A stretch of 64,000 bases of DNA from PALSA-1353 sp050014015 (GTDB lineage: Bacteria > Planctomycetota > Phycisphaerae > Tepidisphaerales > Tepidisphaeraceae), in NCBI GenBank assembly GCA_050014015.1, contig JBEKEC010000004.1, positions 62,001 to 126,000 on the forward strand, written 5' to 3'. Shown piece by piece: positions 52,689 through 61,710 of this stretch (position 1 is its first letter; each line of letters starts with the position of its first letter). The notes under the pieces were generated by a model. That model did not search any database, was not told the origin of the DNA, and saw only the letters and a program-made list of their open reading frames with translations. Made by a program: the position numbers and the translations under genes.

Positions 52689-53459
52689 TCAATCATTGTC
52701 TTCCGGCGACTCGCGCAGGCGATAGCCGACGCCGCGAACGGTGTTGACGAGCCAGTTTGCCTCGCCCAGTTTCTTGCGGATGGCGGTGATGTGAACGTCG
52801 ATGGCGCGGTCGGTGACGAATACGTCGGTGCCCATGGCCTTGTCCATGAGCTGATCGCGGGTCAGCACCCGCCCGCGCGCCGTCAGCAGGGCCGACAGAA
52901 GCTTGAACTCCGTCAGCGTGAGCTTGATCGGCTCATCCTTGACCAGCACCTCGTGCTTGAGCGTGTCGATGGTCAGCGGCCCGGCGCGCAACATGCCGCC
53001 CTCGCCCACGGCGGCGGGTCCGGCTTCGGCGCGGCGAAGCACGCTGGCCACCCGCGCCAGCAGTACCTTCATGCTGAACGGCTTGGTCACGTAATCGTCG
53101 GCGCCCAGCGTCAGGCCCACCACCACGTCCGTCTCCTCGCCCTTGGCCGTCAGCATGACGATGGGGATGTTGGCGGTCTGCGCATCGGCCTTGAGCCGGC
53201 GCGCCACTTCCATCCCGTCCAGGCCGGGAAGCATCAGGTCGAGAATGATCAGGTCCGGCGCGTTCTTGGCGGCGCTGTCCAATGCGTCGTTGCCGTCGGT
53301 GGCGGTCACCGTTTCGTAGCCGTTGCGCGCAAGGTTGTATGCCACCAGATCGACGATGTCTTTCTCATCGTCCACGATCAGCACTTTCTTGCGAGAGGGA
53401 GTCGATGCCCCAGTGCGCGCGGCGGCAGCCTGGCGCGTAGTGTCGTTGATTCGGCTCAT
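52689..53459 (-). CDS. OmpR/PhoB-family response regulator
   Basis: 256 residues from ATG 53459 (GGAG upstream). Receiver domain: VLIVDDEKDIVDL, phospho-acceptor Asp in LIILDLMLPGLDG, Thr in VMLTAKGEE and Lys in YVTKPFS. C-terminal winged helix: LTLTEFKLLSALLTARGRVLT and DVHITAIRKKLG... VRGVGYRL. It controls target promoters in response to the PhoR-like kinase. A Gln/Ala-rich extension precedes the receiver. Confidence 0.94.
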   Translation of the reverse strand: MSRINDTTRQAAAARTGASTPSRKKVLIVDDEKDIVDLVAYNLARNGYETVTATDGNDALDSAAKNAPDLIILDLMLPGLDGMEVARRLKADAQTANIPIVMLTAKGEETDVVVGLTLGADDYVTKPFSMKVLLARVASVLRRAEAGPAAVGEGGMLRAGPLTIDTLKHEVLVKDEPIKLTLTEFKLLSALLTARGRVLTRDQLMDKAMGTDVFVTDRAIDVHITAIRKKLGEANWLVNTVRGVGYRLRESPEDND

Positions 53460-53736
53460 AGGTGTCCGCTCCATCAATTGCATCCGGTCCATGAATTGCA
53501 TCCGGCGAAAGCCCAAAACCCTTTCCCATCAAAACGATGTTCCGCACACTTTCAACGCCTTTATTTTCCGCGTCAAGCCCCTAGCGCGGGCTTAGCGCCG
53601 TAACCACGCAATCTGAACCTCGCCCGCCCGCGTTATCGCATTATTGCTGCCCATTTACCGGTCCAATTTTCCTGCTATCATTCCATCAGATTCGGGCGAA
53701 TCAACAACTGAGACCCCAAAATAGGAGGAGTTCACG

Positions 53737-54207
53737 ATGAATCAGTTGAACCGAAGGGAATTTGTCGCGGCGGTCGCTTGCGCCGCCTGCCTGTGCGGGC
53801 TGGGCGATACCGCCAACCTGCTGGCCGATGACGCAACCACGGCTCCAAGCACGCTCGACGTCGGACCGAAATCCGCTTACGCCACCGACGGCATCACCAC
53901 CACGTGGATGAAGGTCCCCAACCGCGTCGCGGTCATCCGCCACGACGGCAAAATCTACGCCTGCACCACCGTCTGCACCCACAAAGGCGGCACGATCAAC
54001 GAGGCGCCCGACGGCGAAAGCTTCAAATGCCCCAAGCACGGAGCCCTCTACGACATCGAAGGAAACGTCACCAAGGGCCCCGCCAAAAAGCCCCTGGTTC
54101 GCTACGCCGTCTCCGTGGACACCGGCGGCCACGTCATCGTGGACAAATCCACGTCCTTCACCGCCGAGCAATGGACCGACCCCGCGAGCTTCGTCAAGGC
54201 GGATTGA
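53737..54207 (+). CDS. Rieske [2Fe-2S] domain protein, exported
   Basis: 156 residues. N terminus MNQLNRREFVAAVACAAC with a twin-Arg is likely a Tat signal. Rieske motifs CTHKGGTI and CPKHGALYDIEG give two Cys and two His for the cluster. The fold resembles Rieske ferredoxins in nitrite reductase small subunits and plastid-type complexes; no oxidase or cytochrome b gene is adjacent. AGGAGG stands eight bases before ATG 53737. Probably an electron carrier in the periplasm. Confidence 0.85.
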   Translation: MNQLNRREFVAAVACAACLCGLGDTANLLADDATTAPSTLDVGPKSAYATDGITTTWMKVPNRVAVIRHDGKIYACTTVCTHKGGTINEAPDGESFKCPKHGALYDIEGNVTKGPAKKPLVRYAVSVDTGGHVIVDKSTSFTAEQWTDPASFVKAD

Positions 54208-54210
54208 ACT

Positions 54211-54310
54211 TAAAGGGGACATTCAAGATTTCGTCGCTTTGAATTAAGGGGACATCCAAGATTTAGTCGCTTGGGGCCGCGGCGGCAGAAATCTTGAATG
54301 TCCCCTTTAC
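54211..54310. repeat. AAAGGGGACATTCAAGATTT palindromic repeat
   Basis: aaaggggacattcaagattt, a partial second unit (aaggggacatccaagattta) and a reverse complement arm aatcttgaatgtcccctttа near 54290-54309. It overlaps the stop codon of the next minus-strand gene. Similar GGGGACA repeats are known beside IS200-type REP transposases; none is visible here. Confidence 0.7.
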
Positions 54311-55644
54311 TTCGCCAGCACCGCGGTCGGCCAGGAATCGTCCGTGGTCGGCGCATCGAGTTGCCCGCCAAGGCTGAATCCCGGATAGATCGACTCCGTT
54401 GCCAGCAGACGCAATGGGCTGGTCGCGGGTTGCGTCGGCGGGCGGCGGTCCGCGGGTTCCGTTGGCATTCGCCGGCGCATCAATGCCAGCGGCTCATCGG
54501 CGGACAATCGGCCGGTGATGGCGGTGGGCTGGCCGCGGCCGTCGCAGTCGAGCGAAAGGTCCAGGGATACAGCCTGCGATTCATCGTAAAATATCGGATG
54601 AACGGAATTCTCCAGCGGCAACGTGAATTGGGCGGGCCGATGCGAAACCTGGTAGAGCCAATCATCTTCCAGCGTGGCGGGGCCGATGAGGCGAACGATG
54701 CCGCTACGCTGGAAGATCGGCGATTGGCGCTGGTTATCGAATGCAAAAACGGCCGCGGCGACGATGGAAGCCGCGACGATTCCCGCGGGCATCCAGCGCG
54801 ATCGCCAAAGCCCGACGCCGCAGACCAGCAGGCAATAGATCGCTCCGAAGAGAAGAATTCGCCGGCGAAAGGCCTGGCTGCGGCCGGCGGCCCAGCCGTA
54901 GGTCGGTGCATAGGCCTCGGCGCAGACCATCGGCGGCAATCCCATTCCCGCCGACGCGATCCACCACTGGCCCGAGCGTTTCCACGGCAACCGGGCATCC
55001 GGCTGCCGGTCGCTCAACACCGCCAATTCGACTCCCTCGGCAACGAACTGGCGGCGCATGGGCTCCGGGATTTTTTCGAATCCCGCCGGCGTCAGCAGAA
55101 TCGCGTCCAGCGTCTGCCACGCCATCGCCGGGCCGGTCAAGTCGTCAAGATCGACATGGACAGCGATCATCCGGCGATTGGGGAACAGCGAACCGGCATC
55201 CGAATCATTCGCGACGGCGTCGGCCACGAGGCAATCGGAATCCTCCAGGGGATGCAACGGCGGAAACGTTCGATCCGAAACATTGGCAACGTTCGGCCCG
55301 ATGACGATCCAGGGAAAGACGCCGCGAGGTCGGTCAACCGTTTCCAAATGCGTGGTGATCGCGCCGGAGGCGGACAATTGAACCGTTTGGGAATTCTCCC
55401 ACCGCACCGGCATCGCCCGGCCGGGATGGAAGTAGCCGTTGAGCGGCAACGAGAGGGCACTTGCCACGACGCTTTTGGTGCAGAGAACACAGAGGGCACA
55501 GAGGAAGAAATCCGAAATCCGAAATCCGAATGACGAATCAAATCCGAAATCCGAATGACGAAAACAAGGCCGTTTCGGATTTTCGTCATTCGGGCTTGAT
55601 TCGTCATTCGGATTTCGGATTTCGGATTTTTCAGTCCTGCCCAT
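54307..55644 (-). CDS. Membrane protein with repeat-derived N terminus
   Basis: 445 codons from ATG 55644, sharing TGATG with the upstream debranching-enzyme stop. The first 45 residues (KSEIRNPNDESSPNDENPKR, then FRISDFFLCALCVLCT) come from the palindromic repeat at 55500-55632; ordinary sequence starts near LPLNGYFHPGRAMPVRW. Two helices (FGAIYCLLVCGVGLW and AGIVAASIVAAAVFAF) lie in the second half. The original start may have been replaced by the repeat. Function not recognised; transcription is likely coupled with the debranching enzyme. Confidence 0.6.
   Translation of the reverse strand: MGRTEKSEIRNPNDESSPNDENPKRPCFRHSDFGFDSSFGFRISDFFLCALCVLCTKSVVASALSLPLNGYFHPGRAMPVRWENSQTVQLSASGAITTHLETVDRPRGVFPWIVIGPNVANVSDRTFPPLHPLEDSDCLVADAVANDSDAGSLFPNRRMIAVHVDLDDLTGPAMAWQTLDAILLTPAGFEKIPEPMRRQFVAEGVELAVLSDRQPDARLPWKRSGQWWIASAGMGLPPMVCAEAYAPTYGWAAGRSQAFRRRILLFGAIYCLLVCGVGLWRSRWMPAGIVAASIVAAAVFAFDNQRQSPIFQRSGIVRLIGPATLEDDWLYQVSHRPAQFTLPLENSVHPIFYDESQAVSLDLSLDCDGRGQPTAITGRLSADEPLALMRRRMPTEPADRRPPTQPATSPLRLLATESIYPGFSLGGQLDAPTTDDSWPTAVLAK
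55500..55632. repeat. Palindromic repeat AAATCCGAAATCCGAATGAC type
   Basis: gaaatccgaaatccgaatga units on one side and tcattcggatttcggatttc units on the other, nested several times. It lies within the 5' end of the 54307 gene. The same kind of unit differs from the TTCGAA repeat at 34694 in one base per unit. Confidence 0.8.
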
Positions 55645-57563
55645 CACATCCCCAATTCCATCGCCAGCCGCAGTGCCTCGGCGACGCTCCAGGCCTGGGC
55701 GAAGCAGCCGACCGGGCGGTGCGGCTCGTCGCCCTCGAAAATCTCGGCGATCTGGCCGATGCAGCCGTGTTGCATCGTATCCAGCAGCGGCTGGAGCCAT
55801 TGCCGCCCCTGTACGATCGCCCATTCGGAGCGATCGTGAACCTTCAGATACGCATCCAGAAACGCGCCGATCGGCCAGGGCCAGACGGTGCCGTTGTGAT
55901 AAGCCGCATCGCGATCCTTTTGCGGCCCGAAATAGCGACCGTGGTAGTTGGGATCGCTTTTGGCCAAGGTGCGCAATCCGACGGGAGTGAGCAATTCGCG
56001 GCGAACGGCCTCGACCACCGCCTCCTGCTGGGGCCGCGACAGCGGGCTGTTGGCCAGACTGACCGCGAAAATCTGATTCGGCCGCATCGCTAAATCGCGA
56101 CGCGGGCCATCCACCACGTCCGCCAGGCCGCGGTAGGGACTTATCCAGAACGCCTTGCGAAAGCTCTCGGCGACGCGGTCGGCGCGAACGTTGTCGCCGA
56201 TGAGCCGCAGCGCGTGGTGCCACAGCGCGTTGATCTCCACCGCCTTCCCCTGGCGAGGAGTGAAGCAAACGCCCTCGCACTTGGCATCCATCCAGGTAAG
56301 CTGCGTCGCCGCGTTGCCCTGGGTGACCAGCCCGTCGGCCGGATCGACCTTGATGTCGTACCGCGTGCCCTGCGTGTAACCCTTGACGATGGCGTGGCAC
56401 GCCGGGCGCAGGATTTTTTCGAATGTCTCGGAATCGCGGGACAGCCGCAGATATTCGAACGCCGCGTGGATGAACCACAGACTGGCATCGACCGTGTTAT
56501 ACGCCGGCTCGTTGGTGTAGTCGTCGAAGCGATTGGGGATCATTCCCTGGCTGATGTACTTGGCGAAAACGCACAGGACCTGCCGGGCCTGGTCGAACTT
56601 TCCGGGACAAAGCAAAAGCCCCGGCAGGGAGATCATGGTGTCGCGGCCCCAATCGGCAAACCACGGATACCCTGCAAGGACGGTATAACCCGGCTGGCCG
56701 TCCGGCGTCTGGCGCGTGGCCAGAAAATCGTTGGCCGCGTGAAGAAGCCGCCCAACCGCCGGCGAAGTCCGGGGAGCGATTTTCACCGCCTCCTGCCGCC
56801 GGGCGATTTCCTGGTCCCAATCGAATCGGCTCATCGGCTCCGTCCCCGCCCAGATCGTGATCGACGCCCGCCGGTCGGTCGTGAAAACGAACCTCCCGGG
56901 CTTGTATAAATCCTCGCGGTCGTCCAGTCCCCGCTCGGTCTCGATGGCATAAGTCTGTCCATACCACCAATCCGGCTCCGGCTGAAACGACCCCGCATCC
57001 GCCTCGATCACCAGCTTGTTCGGCCCCAATCCGACGGAACATTTCCGCTCGCCTTGGGATTCGTCAAACACCGCCTTCTCATGCCGAAGGGCGTGAAAAT
57101 CCATCATGCGAACGAACGGCAAAAGTGAAAGCTCGACCTGTTTGCCCTTGGGATCAATCGTGTAGCGAATGCCGACGGCATTGTTCCGCCAGGGCATCTG
57201 GATTTCCTTGATGACGCGGATGCCCTCGACTTCGTATTCCCAACGCGCCAGGGCTGTCTCCAGCTCGAACCGCCGAAGATACCGGTCCCCCCGCGGGTGA
57301 AACGTCTGGCCAAACTGATTGATGGAAAACTCCAGCGGCAATTGGTCCGGCCCCGGCAGGCGAATGATCTCGCCGAGCCGATTGAGCATCATCATCCGTC
57401 CCACGGGCGGCGTCAGCGCCGCACACAAAAGTCCGTGATATCGCCGCGTATTGCACCCCACCACGGTTCCCGACGCGAATCCGCCGATGCCGTTGGTGAT
57501 GAGCCATTCCTCGTGCAAATGCGGCTCAAGCTCGCCGCCGCTTTCTTTGGAATAGAGAGCCAT
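55644..57563 (-). CDS. Amylo-alpha-1,6-glucosidase (glycogen debranching enzyme)
   Basis: 639 residues. N-terminal domain (EEWLITNGIGGFASGTVVGCNTRRYHGLL) and C-terminal (alpha/alpha)6 barrel with GYPWFADWGRDTMISLPGLLL, YNTVDASLWFIHA and YHNGTVWPWPIGAFLDAYL, all diagnostic of the archaeal/bacterial GDE family. Hydrolyses alpha-1,6 branches of glycogen in the cytoplasm. Overlaps the downstream membrane gene by TGATG. Start ATG 57563 lacks a good ribosome site. Confidence 0.93.
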   Translation of the reverse strand: MALYSKESGGELEPHLHEEWLITNGIGGFASGTVVGCNTRRYHGLLCAALTPPVGRMMMLNRLGEIIRLPGPDQLPLEFSINQFGQTFHPRGDRYLRRFELETALARWEYEVEGIRVIKEIQMPWRNNAVGIRYTIDPKGKQVELSLLPFVRMMDFHALRHEKAVFDESQGERKCSVGLGPNKLVIEADAGSFQPEPDWWYGQTYAIETERGLDDREDLYKPGRFVFTTDRRASITIWAGTEPMSRFDWDQEIARRQEAVKIAPRTSPAVGRLLHAANDFLATRQTPDGQPGYTVLAGYPWFADWGRDTMISLPGLLLCPGKFDQARQVLCVFAKYISQGMIPNRFDDYTNEPAYNTVDASLWFIHAAFEYLRLSRDSETFEKILRPACHAIVKGYTQGTRYDIKVDPADGLVTQGNAATQLTWMDAKCEGVCFTPRQGKAVEINALWHHALRLIGDNVRADRVAESFRKAFWISPYRGLADVVDGPRRDLAMRPNQIFAVSLANSPLSRPQQEAVVEAVRRELLTPVGLRTLAKSDPNYHGRYFGPQKDRDAAYHNGTVWPWPIGAFLDAYLKVHDRSEWAIVQGRQWLQPLLDTMQHGCIGQIAEIFEGDEPHRPVGCFAQAWSVAEALRLAMELGM

Positions 57564-57651
57564 AGTGCGGAAGTGTGTAAGTTGGCGTCCGCAAAAGCAA
57601 CCTTGACACGCGTTTAGCGATGCGGAATGATGCGTAATTCGCGGATTCAGA

Positions 57652-57725
<74 letters not shown>

Positions 57726-57821
57726 ATTATAAGTTACTAATTTTATTGATGTTGTGTTAAATGCGCAGACCCTCGGCTTGATGCAGCGAAGGGCCGTGCT
57801 ACGCCGGTGCTACGCCAGGGG

Positions 57822-58054
57822 CGGTTTCGGGAGGGTGGGAAGGCGGGATCAGGGCCAAGAACCCCGTCGTCCAGTTCATTCCCGTCCTCAGCAGTCCGGA
57901 GCGGATTGACGCTCTCAAACAGAGCGTGGCTGCCGTCTGGTCCGCCATTCAGGCCGGCAACTTCTATCCAAGCCCTTCGCCCCAGAACTGTACCACTTGT
58001 CGCTACCGCAGCCGTTGCCCGGTGTTTTCCGGGAAATATCTGGCATCAAGTTAG
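57822..58054 (+). pseudogene. 3' remnant of a RecB/Cas4-like PD-(D/E)XK nuclease
   Basis: An open frame ending in TAG at 58054 reads AKNPVVQFIPVLSSPERIDA..., then FYPSPSPQNCTTCRYRSRCP: the Cys cluster (CxxC...C) that binds iron-sulphur at the end of PD-(D/E)XK domains of RecB/AddB/Cas4 type. Only the last about 65 residues exist; sequence upstream changes abruptly near 57,845 and has no start. It is a broken piece of a longer gene, near a tRNA. Confidence 0.7.
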
Positions 58055-58187
58055 GAAACGTTTTTTGGAATCGCCTTGCCGAAGGGGGCATTCATCTATT
58101 CACGCCCCATACAACGTCAAAGGAGGTGTCCACTTCCAGTCCCTTGTTTTCCGAACGACCTGTCCTCTTTTCCACAAGGAGCAAACC

Positions 58188-58240
58188 ATGAAGATTTTCT
58201 TCCTGAACAATGACGGCGGTGGATCGGGCGCCATCCCACG
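58188..58240 (+). pseudogene. 5' remnant of a ubiquitin-like/ThiS-MoaD-like small protein gene
   Basis: AAGGAG is six bases before ATG 58188, and the first residues MKIFFLNNDGGGSG look like the start of short beta-grasp proteins found beside nuclease genes in integrated elements. After about 15 codons the frame moves into sequence belonging to the region downstream of the GH35 gene, so the gene is cut off. Family assignment is from memory and tentative. Confidence 0.45.
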
Positions 58241-58355
58241 CATCCAGACACTCAAGGCAGAATTGCCGCCCTTCGATGGGGTGGGCGGACCGCACTTCCC
58301 GCGTCGCGCTGCCGGGCGCGAACCGGCCCTCTTCCGCCGGCGACAGACCGCCAAG

Positions 58356-60266
58356 CTACGGCTTGCCCGGGTCGTTCTTCTGGAAGAAATCCTTCTCCGG
58401 CCGCAAACGATCGAGGACCGGAACTTTCACGCCGGCCAGCACCGGCCGCTCGGGACCGAGCAGGTCGAGAACCACGACGTCATTGGCGCCCGCGCGGAGC
58501 CACGGCGCGGGCAGATACATCGTTTGCGTCGGACCAATATTCCAATATTTGCCGAGGCAGTGGCCGTTGACCCAGAGAAGTCCGAAGCCCCAATTGGAGA
58601 CGTCCAGGAACGTATCGCCGGTTCGGGCTAAATTGAACGTTCCGTGCCAGAACGCGGGTTGGCTGGTTGTTTGGCCGCGCCAACGCAGCGGCGGCAAAGC
58701 CGCGTCGGCGCCGAAATCCATCGGCAAGATCTCCCAGTCCTCGACCTGGCGGCTCTGTCCGCCGCGCGGCGTGAAGAGAATGGGTCCCTGCACCCCTTTA
58801 CGATCGTGCACCTCAACGCCAAAATTCACCCGCCCCAACGTATAGAGCAGGATTTCGATCCGCGCAGGCCGGTCTCGCGCCGGGACGTCGACCTGGAATC
58901 GGCCATGGCGCGCCTCCATGATTCCGGCTTGTCGGCCATCGACGAACACCCAGGCGAAATCGCGGACGTTTGCCGCCTGGAGCGCTCCCGCCGGCCCGGC
59001 GGGCAGCGTCGCACGGTAAACCACGATTCCGCGGCTGATGTTGTAGGCCTCGATGTTTCGCGGCGTCTTGGCTTGGATCGCCTTGTCGCCGAGATTCTCC
59101 ATCACCGGCGCCGTTTGAGTCAACGAAAACGCCGGGATCTCGATCACCGGATTCCGTGCCGGTGGATCGGGAATCGTTTCGCCCGGCAAAAGATATCGCG
59201 ACATCAACTCGCGGATTCTGGTGAACTTTTCCGTGACCCAGCCCGCCTCGCTGATCGGCGCATCGTAGTCGTAGCTGCTGGTATCCGGGCGAAACGGCCG
59301 GTCGCACCCACTCCACATTCCAAACGTCGTCCCGCCATGCGCCATGTAGAGGCTGAACGAGCCGTCGGTCCTCAGCATGTAATCCAGATCGGCAAGCATG
59401 GCATCGGTGTGGCCAAGTTTGTGCGGCGTGCCCCAGGTGTCGAACCAGCCCGGATAGAACTCGCCGCACATCCGCGGGCCCTTCTGCACTTCATCCAGAG
59501 CTTTGAAGCCGCGCGCGGGATCGGAGCCGAAGTTCACCACCGAAAACAGCTCGGGGATATGCGAGTTGACGACCTCGTTGGTTGGATTGCAGCAAAACAG
59601 CGGGACGTTGAATCCGGCATCCAGCACAAGCCAGCGCATCGTGCGCATGTAGTCCAGGTCCTTGCCGAAGAAGCCGTATTCGTTTTCCACCTGAACCATC
59701 AGGATCGGCCCGCCGCGGGTGACTTGCAGGGGACCGAGGACGCGGCCGACCTCGTTAAGCCATTGCCGGCTGGCCTCGATGAATCGCGGGTCGCGCGTGC
59801 GCAGGAAATCGCCGTCCGCCTTATTCAATAGCCACCAGGGCAGTCCGCCCATTTCCCATTCCGCGCAGCCGTAGGGACCCGGGCGAAGCACAACCCATAG
59901 CCCTTCATTTTGGGCCAGGCGGCAGAACTCGGCGGCGTCGCGCTGGCCCGCCCAGTCAAATCTCCCCTCGTTCCATTCGTGATAATTCCAAAACAGGTAC
60001 AAACAAACCGTGTTCAACCCCATCGCCTTGATCATCCGCAGGCGGTGTTGCCAATACTGGCGCGGAACGCGGGGAAAGTGCATTTCGCCGCAGCGGATCT
60101 GAAATCGCCGGCCATCGAGAAGAAAATCGGTTTGGCCGATCGTGAATTGGTGACTCGCCGCCGGGGATTCGGCCGACGGTTGCGCATACCCGCGCGCGGC
60201 CGACCACAACATCGCGACCGCAAACGCCGACCGTGCCAGAGCATTCATGGACAACCTTGACGGCAT
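58356..60266 (-). CDS. Glycoside hydrolase family 35 beta-galactosidase, exported
   Basis: 636 residues from ATG 60266, chosen because AAGGAGG stands ten bases upstream. Signal peptide to about residue 29 (ending YAQP). GH35 signature: LMVQVENEYGFF with acid/base Glu 196, nucleophile Glu 269 in RMCGEFYPGW; catalytic barrel to about 330, then beta-sandwich domains. Removes terminal beta-galactose from polysaccharides in the periplasm or outside. Divergent from nothing: the LacI gene lies upstream on the same strand, 160 bp away. Confidence 0.92.
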   Translation of the reverse strand: MPSRLSMNALARSAFAVAMLWSAARGYAQPSAESPAASHQFTIGQTDFLLDGRRFQIRCGEMHFPRVPRQYWQHRLRMIKAMGLNTVCLYLFWNYHEWNEGRFDWAGQRDAAEFCRLAQNEGLWVVLRPGPYGCAEWEMGGLPWWLLNKADGDFLRTRDPRFIEASRQWLNEVGRVLGPLQVTRGGPILMVQVENEYGFFGKDLDYMRTMRWLVLDAGFNVPLFCCNPTNEVVNSHIPELFSVVNFGSDPARGFKALDEVQKGPRMCGEFYPGWFDTWGTPHKLGHTDAMLADLDYMLRTDGSFSLYMAHGGTTFGMWSGCDRPFRPDTSSYDYDAPISEAGWVTEKFTRIRELMSRYLLPGETIPDPPARNPVIEIPAFSLTQTAPVMENLGDKAIQAKTPRNIEAYNISRGIVVYRATLPAGPAGALQAANVRDFAWVFVDGRQAGIMEARHGRFQVDVPARDRPARIEILLYTLGRVNFGVEVHDRKGVQGPILFTPRGGQSRQVEDWEILPMDFGADAALPPLRWRGQTTSQPAFWHGTFNLARTGDTFLDVSNWGFGLLWVNGHCLGKYWNIGPTQTMYLPAPWLRAGANDVVVLDLLGPERPVLAGVKVPVLDRLRPEKDFFQKNDPGKP

Positions 60267-60323
60267 AGCAGCTTCGCCTCCTTCACCCCTAATGCCCGAA
60301 AACTTTGGGTTATTTTCATTAAA

Positions 60324-60352
60324 TTACATCCCATTTTGCCATCGAAATGTAA
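60324..60352. promoter_or_regulatory. Operator-like TTACAT/ATGTAA pair upstream of the GH35 gene
   Basis: TTACAT at 60324-60329 and ATGTAA at 60347-60352 form an inverted pair with 17 bp between, 58 bp upstream of the GH35 start. The same half-sites occur in the LacI/GH16 intergenic region. Confidence 0.55.
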
Positions 60353-60425
60353 CAAACAACAGGGGGAATGCCACCTTGAAATTGGCCGATAGGGGGGTTG
60401 AGCGATTTGAGAGTTCCGGCAGCGA

Positions 60426-61520
60426 TTAGAAGAATTCGCCGATTTTGCTCGCCTCGACGACCTGCGCCGCGACGCGGACCACCAGCGGCGTTTCCTCGGG
60501 GTTGCGCATTCTCGACACCAAGCGGACCATCGCGCGATACCCCACTTCCTCCGACCGAATATCGATCGTCGCCGGCCGCGGCTGCAACGCGGCCAGCCTC
60601 GATTCTTCATTGTCACACGAAATGATCGTGATTTCCCGATCGAGGCGGGTTCCGTGGCGATACAGAATCGGCACCAACGTGGACGTGGATTGGTCGTTCA
60701 AAATAAACAACCCGGTCGGCCGCGGCGGAGCGGACAGAATCTTGGCCACAACGTCCTGCGCCGATTTCGCGGCGATCACCCGCTTCCCATAGGAATCGGC
60801 GATCATCGGATCCTGGCTGACCATGTATGCGGTTGCCGGTTGGTGAGCATCGTATGCCGCGTTCAGGAACGCTTGCGCCCTCGATCTCATGAAAGGCCAG
60901 GAGGGGTTCAGCGCGATGACGGCGATGTCCTGGCACCGCTTATTTCGCAGGTAATTGTAGGCCAGATGACCGATGTGGACGTTGTCGCAGGTCACGTGGT
61001 CAACGTCGTAGTTGCCATACTCTTCCCCCATCGCCCAGACGATGGGGATTTTCTGGCTCAAGATATCCAGGGCGTCGTCGCATCTTTCCGGCTGTAGGTC
61101 GCCGGTGACAAAAACGATTGCGCCGTCGATCTCGCGGCGGTCGATCAGCCGATGGGGCTTGGAAGCATCCAGCAGCTCGTCGAGAATCAGGCGATACCCG
61201 CGCTCGGTGACCGCGGACCGGATGCCGGCGACCGCCGCCGCCATGACCGGCAACTGAAGCCATGCCCGCGCCTGGCCCAGCGTAATGACCGCGATGTTTC
61301 CGGTCCGGCCGGGCCGGGCCCTGCGGAAATGGTCCTCTTCACCCAAGTCCCGCCGAATCCGCAACGGGCTGTAATTCAGCGCCTGCACCGCCTCGCGCAC
61401 CCGCCGCACCGTCTCTTCCCTCACGTGAGGAAGATTGTTCAACACGCGCGAAACCGTGGCGGTGGAAACACCCGCCGCCTTGGCAACGTTCGCAATCGAT
61501 TTCTGACGCACTACGCTCAT
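60426..61520 (-). CDS. LacI family transcription regulator
   Basis: 364 residues from ATG 61520 (a GTG at 61532 is an alternative). HTH: SIANVAKAAGVSTATVSRVLNN and the hinge helix region ALNYSPLRIRRDLG. The rest is a periplasmic-binding-protein-like sensor domain (IAVITLGQARAW, IDGAIVFVTGDL, GLFILNDQSTSTLVPILY). An inserted Arg-rich stretch between HTH and sensor (RRARPGRTGN) is unusual. It probably controls GH16 and GH35 in response to a sugar. Confidence 0.92.
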   Translation of the reverse strand: MSVVRQKSIANVAKAAGVSTATVSRVLNNLPHVREETVRRVREAVQALNYSPLRIRRDLGEEDHFRRARPGRTGNIAVITLGQARAWLQLPVMAAAVAGIRSAVTERGYRLILDELLDASKPHRLIDRREIDGAIVFVTGDLQPERCDDALDILSQKIPIVWAMGEEYGNYDVDHVTCDNVHIGHLAYNYLRNKRCQDIAVIALNPSWPFMRSRAQAFLNAAYDAHQPATAYMVSQDPMIADSYGKRVIAAKSAQDVVAKILSAPPRPTGLFILNDQSTSTLVPILYRHGTRLDREITIISCDNEESRLAALQPRPATIDIRSEEVGYRAMVRLVSRMRNPEETPLVVRVAAQVVEASKIGEFF

Positions 61521-61578
61521 GAACCGTCCCACCGTTCGCCCCCGCCATTCCCCTGGCCGGTCTCGAATTCCCTGTATG

Positions 61579-61603
61579 TTACATTCTATGTAAAAAAATG
61601 TAA
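61579..61603. promoter_or_regulatory. Operator-like site between LacI and GH16 genes
   Basis: Perfect 15-bp dyad TTACAT-TCT-ATGTAA (61579-61593) followed by another ATGTAA (61598-61603). It lies between the divergent LacI (start 61520) and GH16 (start 61711) genes and shares its half-site with 60324-60352. Confidence 0.65.
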
Positions 61604-61710
61604 ACTATGTTATTATGAAAGCGCACGGCCAGTAGACGCCGGTCGAAGGGCAAACCGTCAAAGTATCGGTTGTAACGGCCATGACACCCCTCCGGAATGG
61701 GTAGGGAAGG

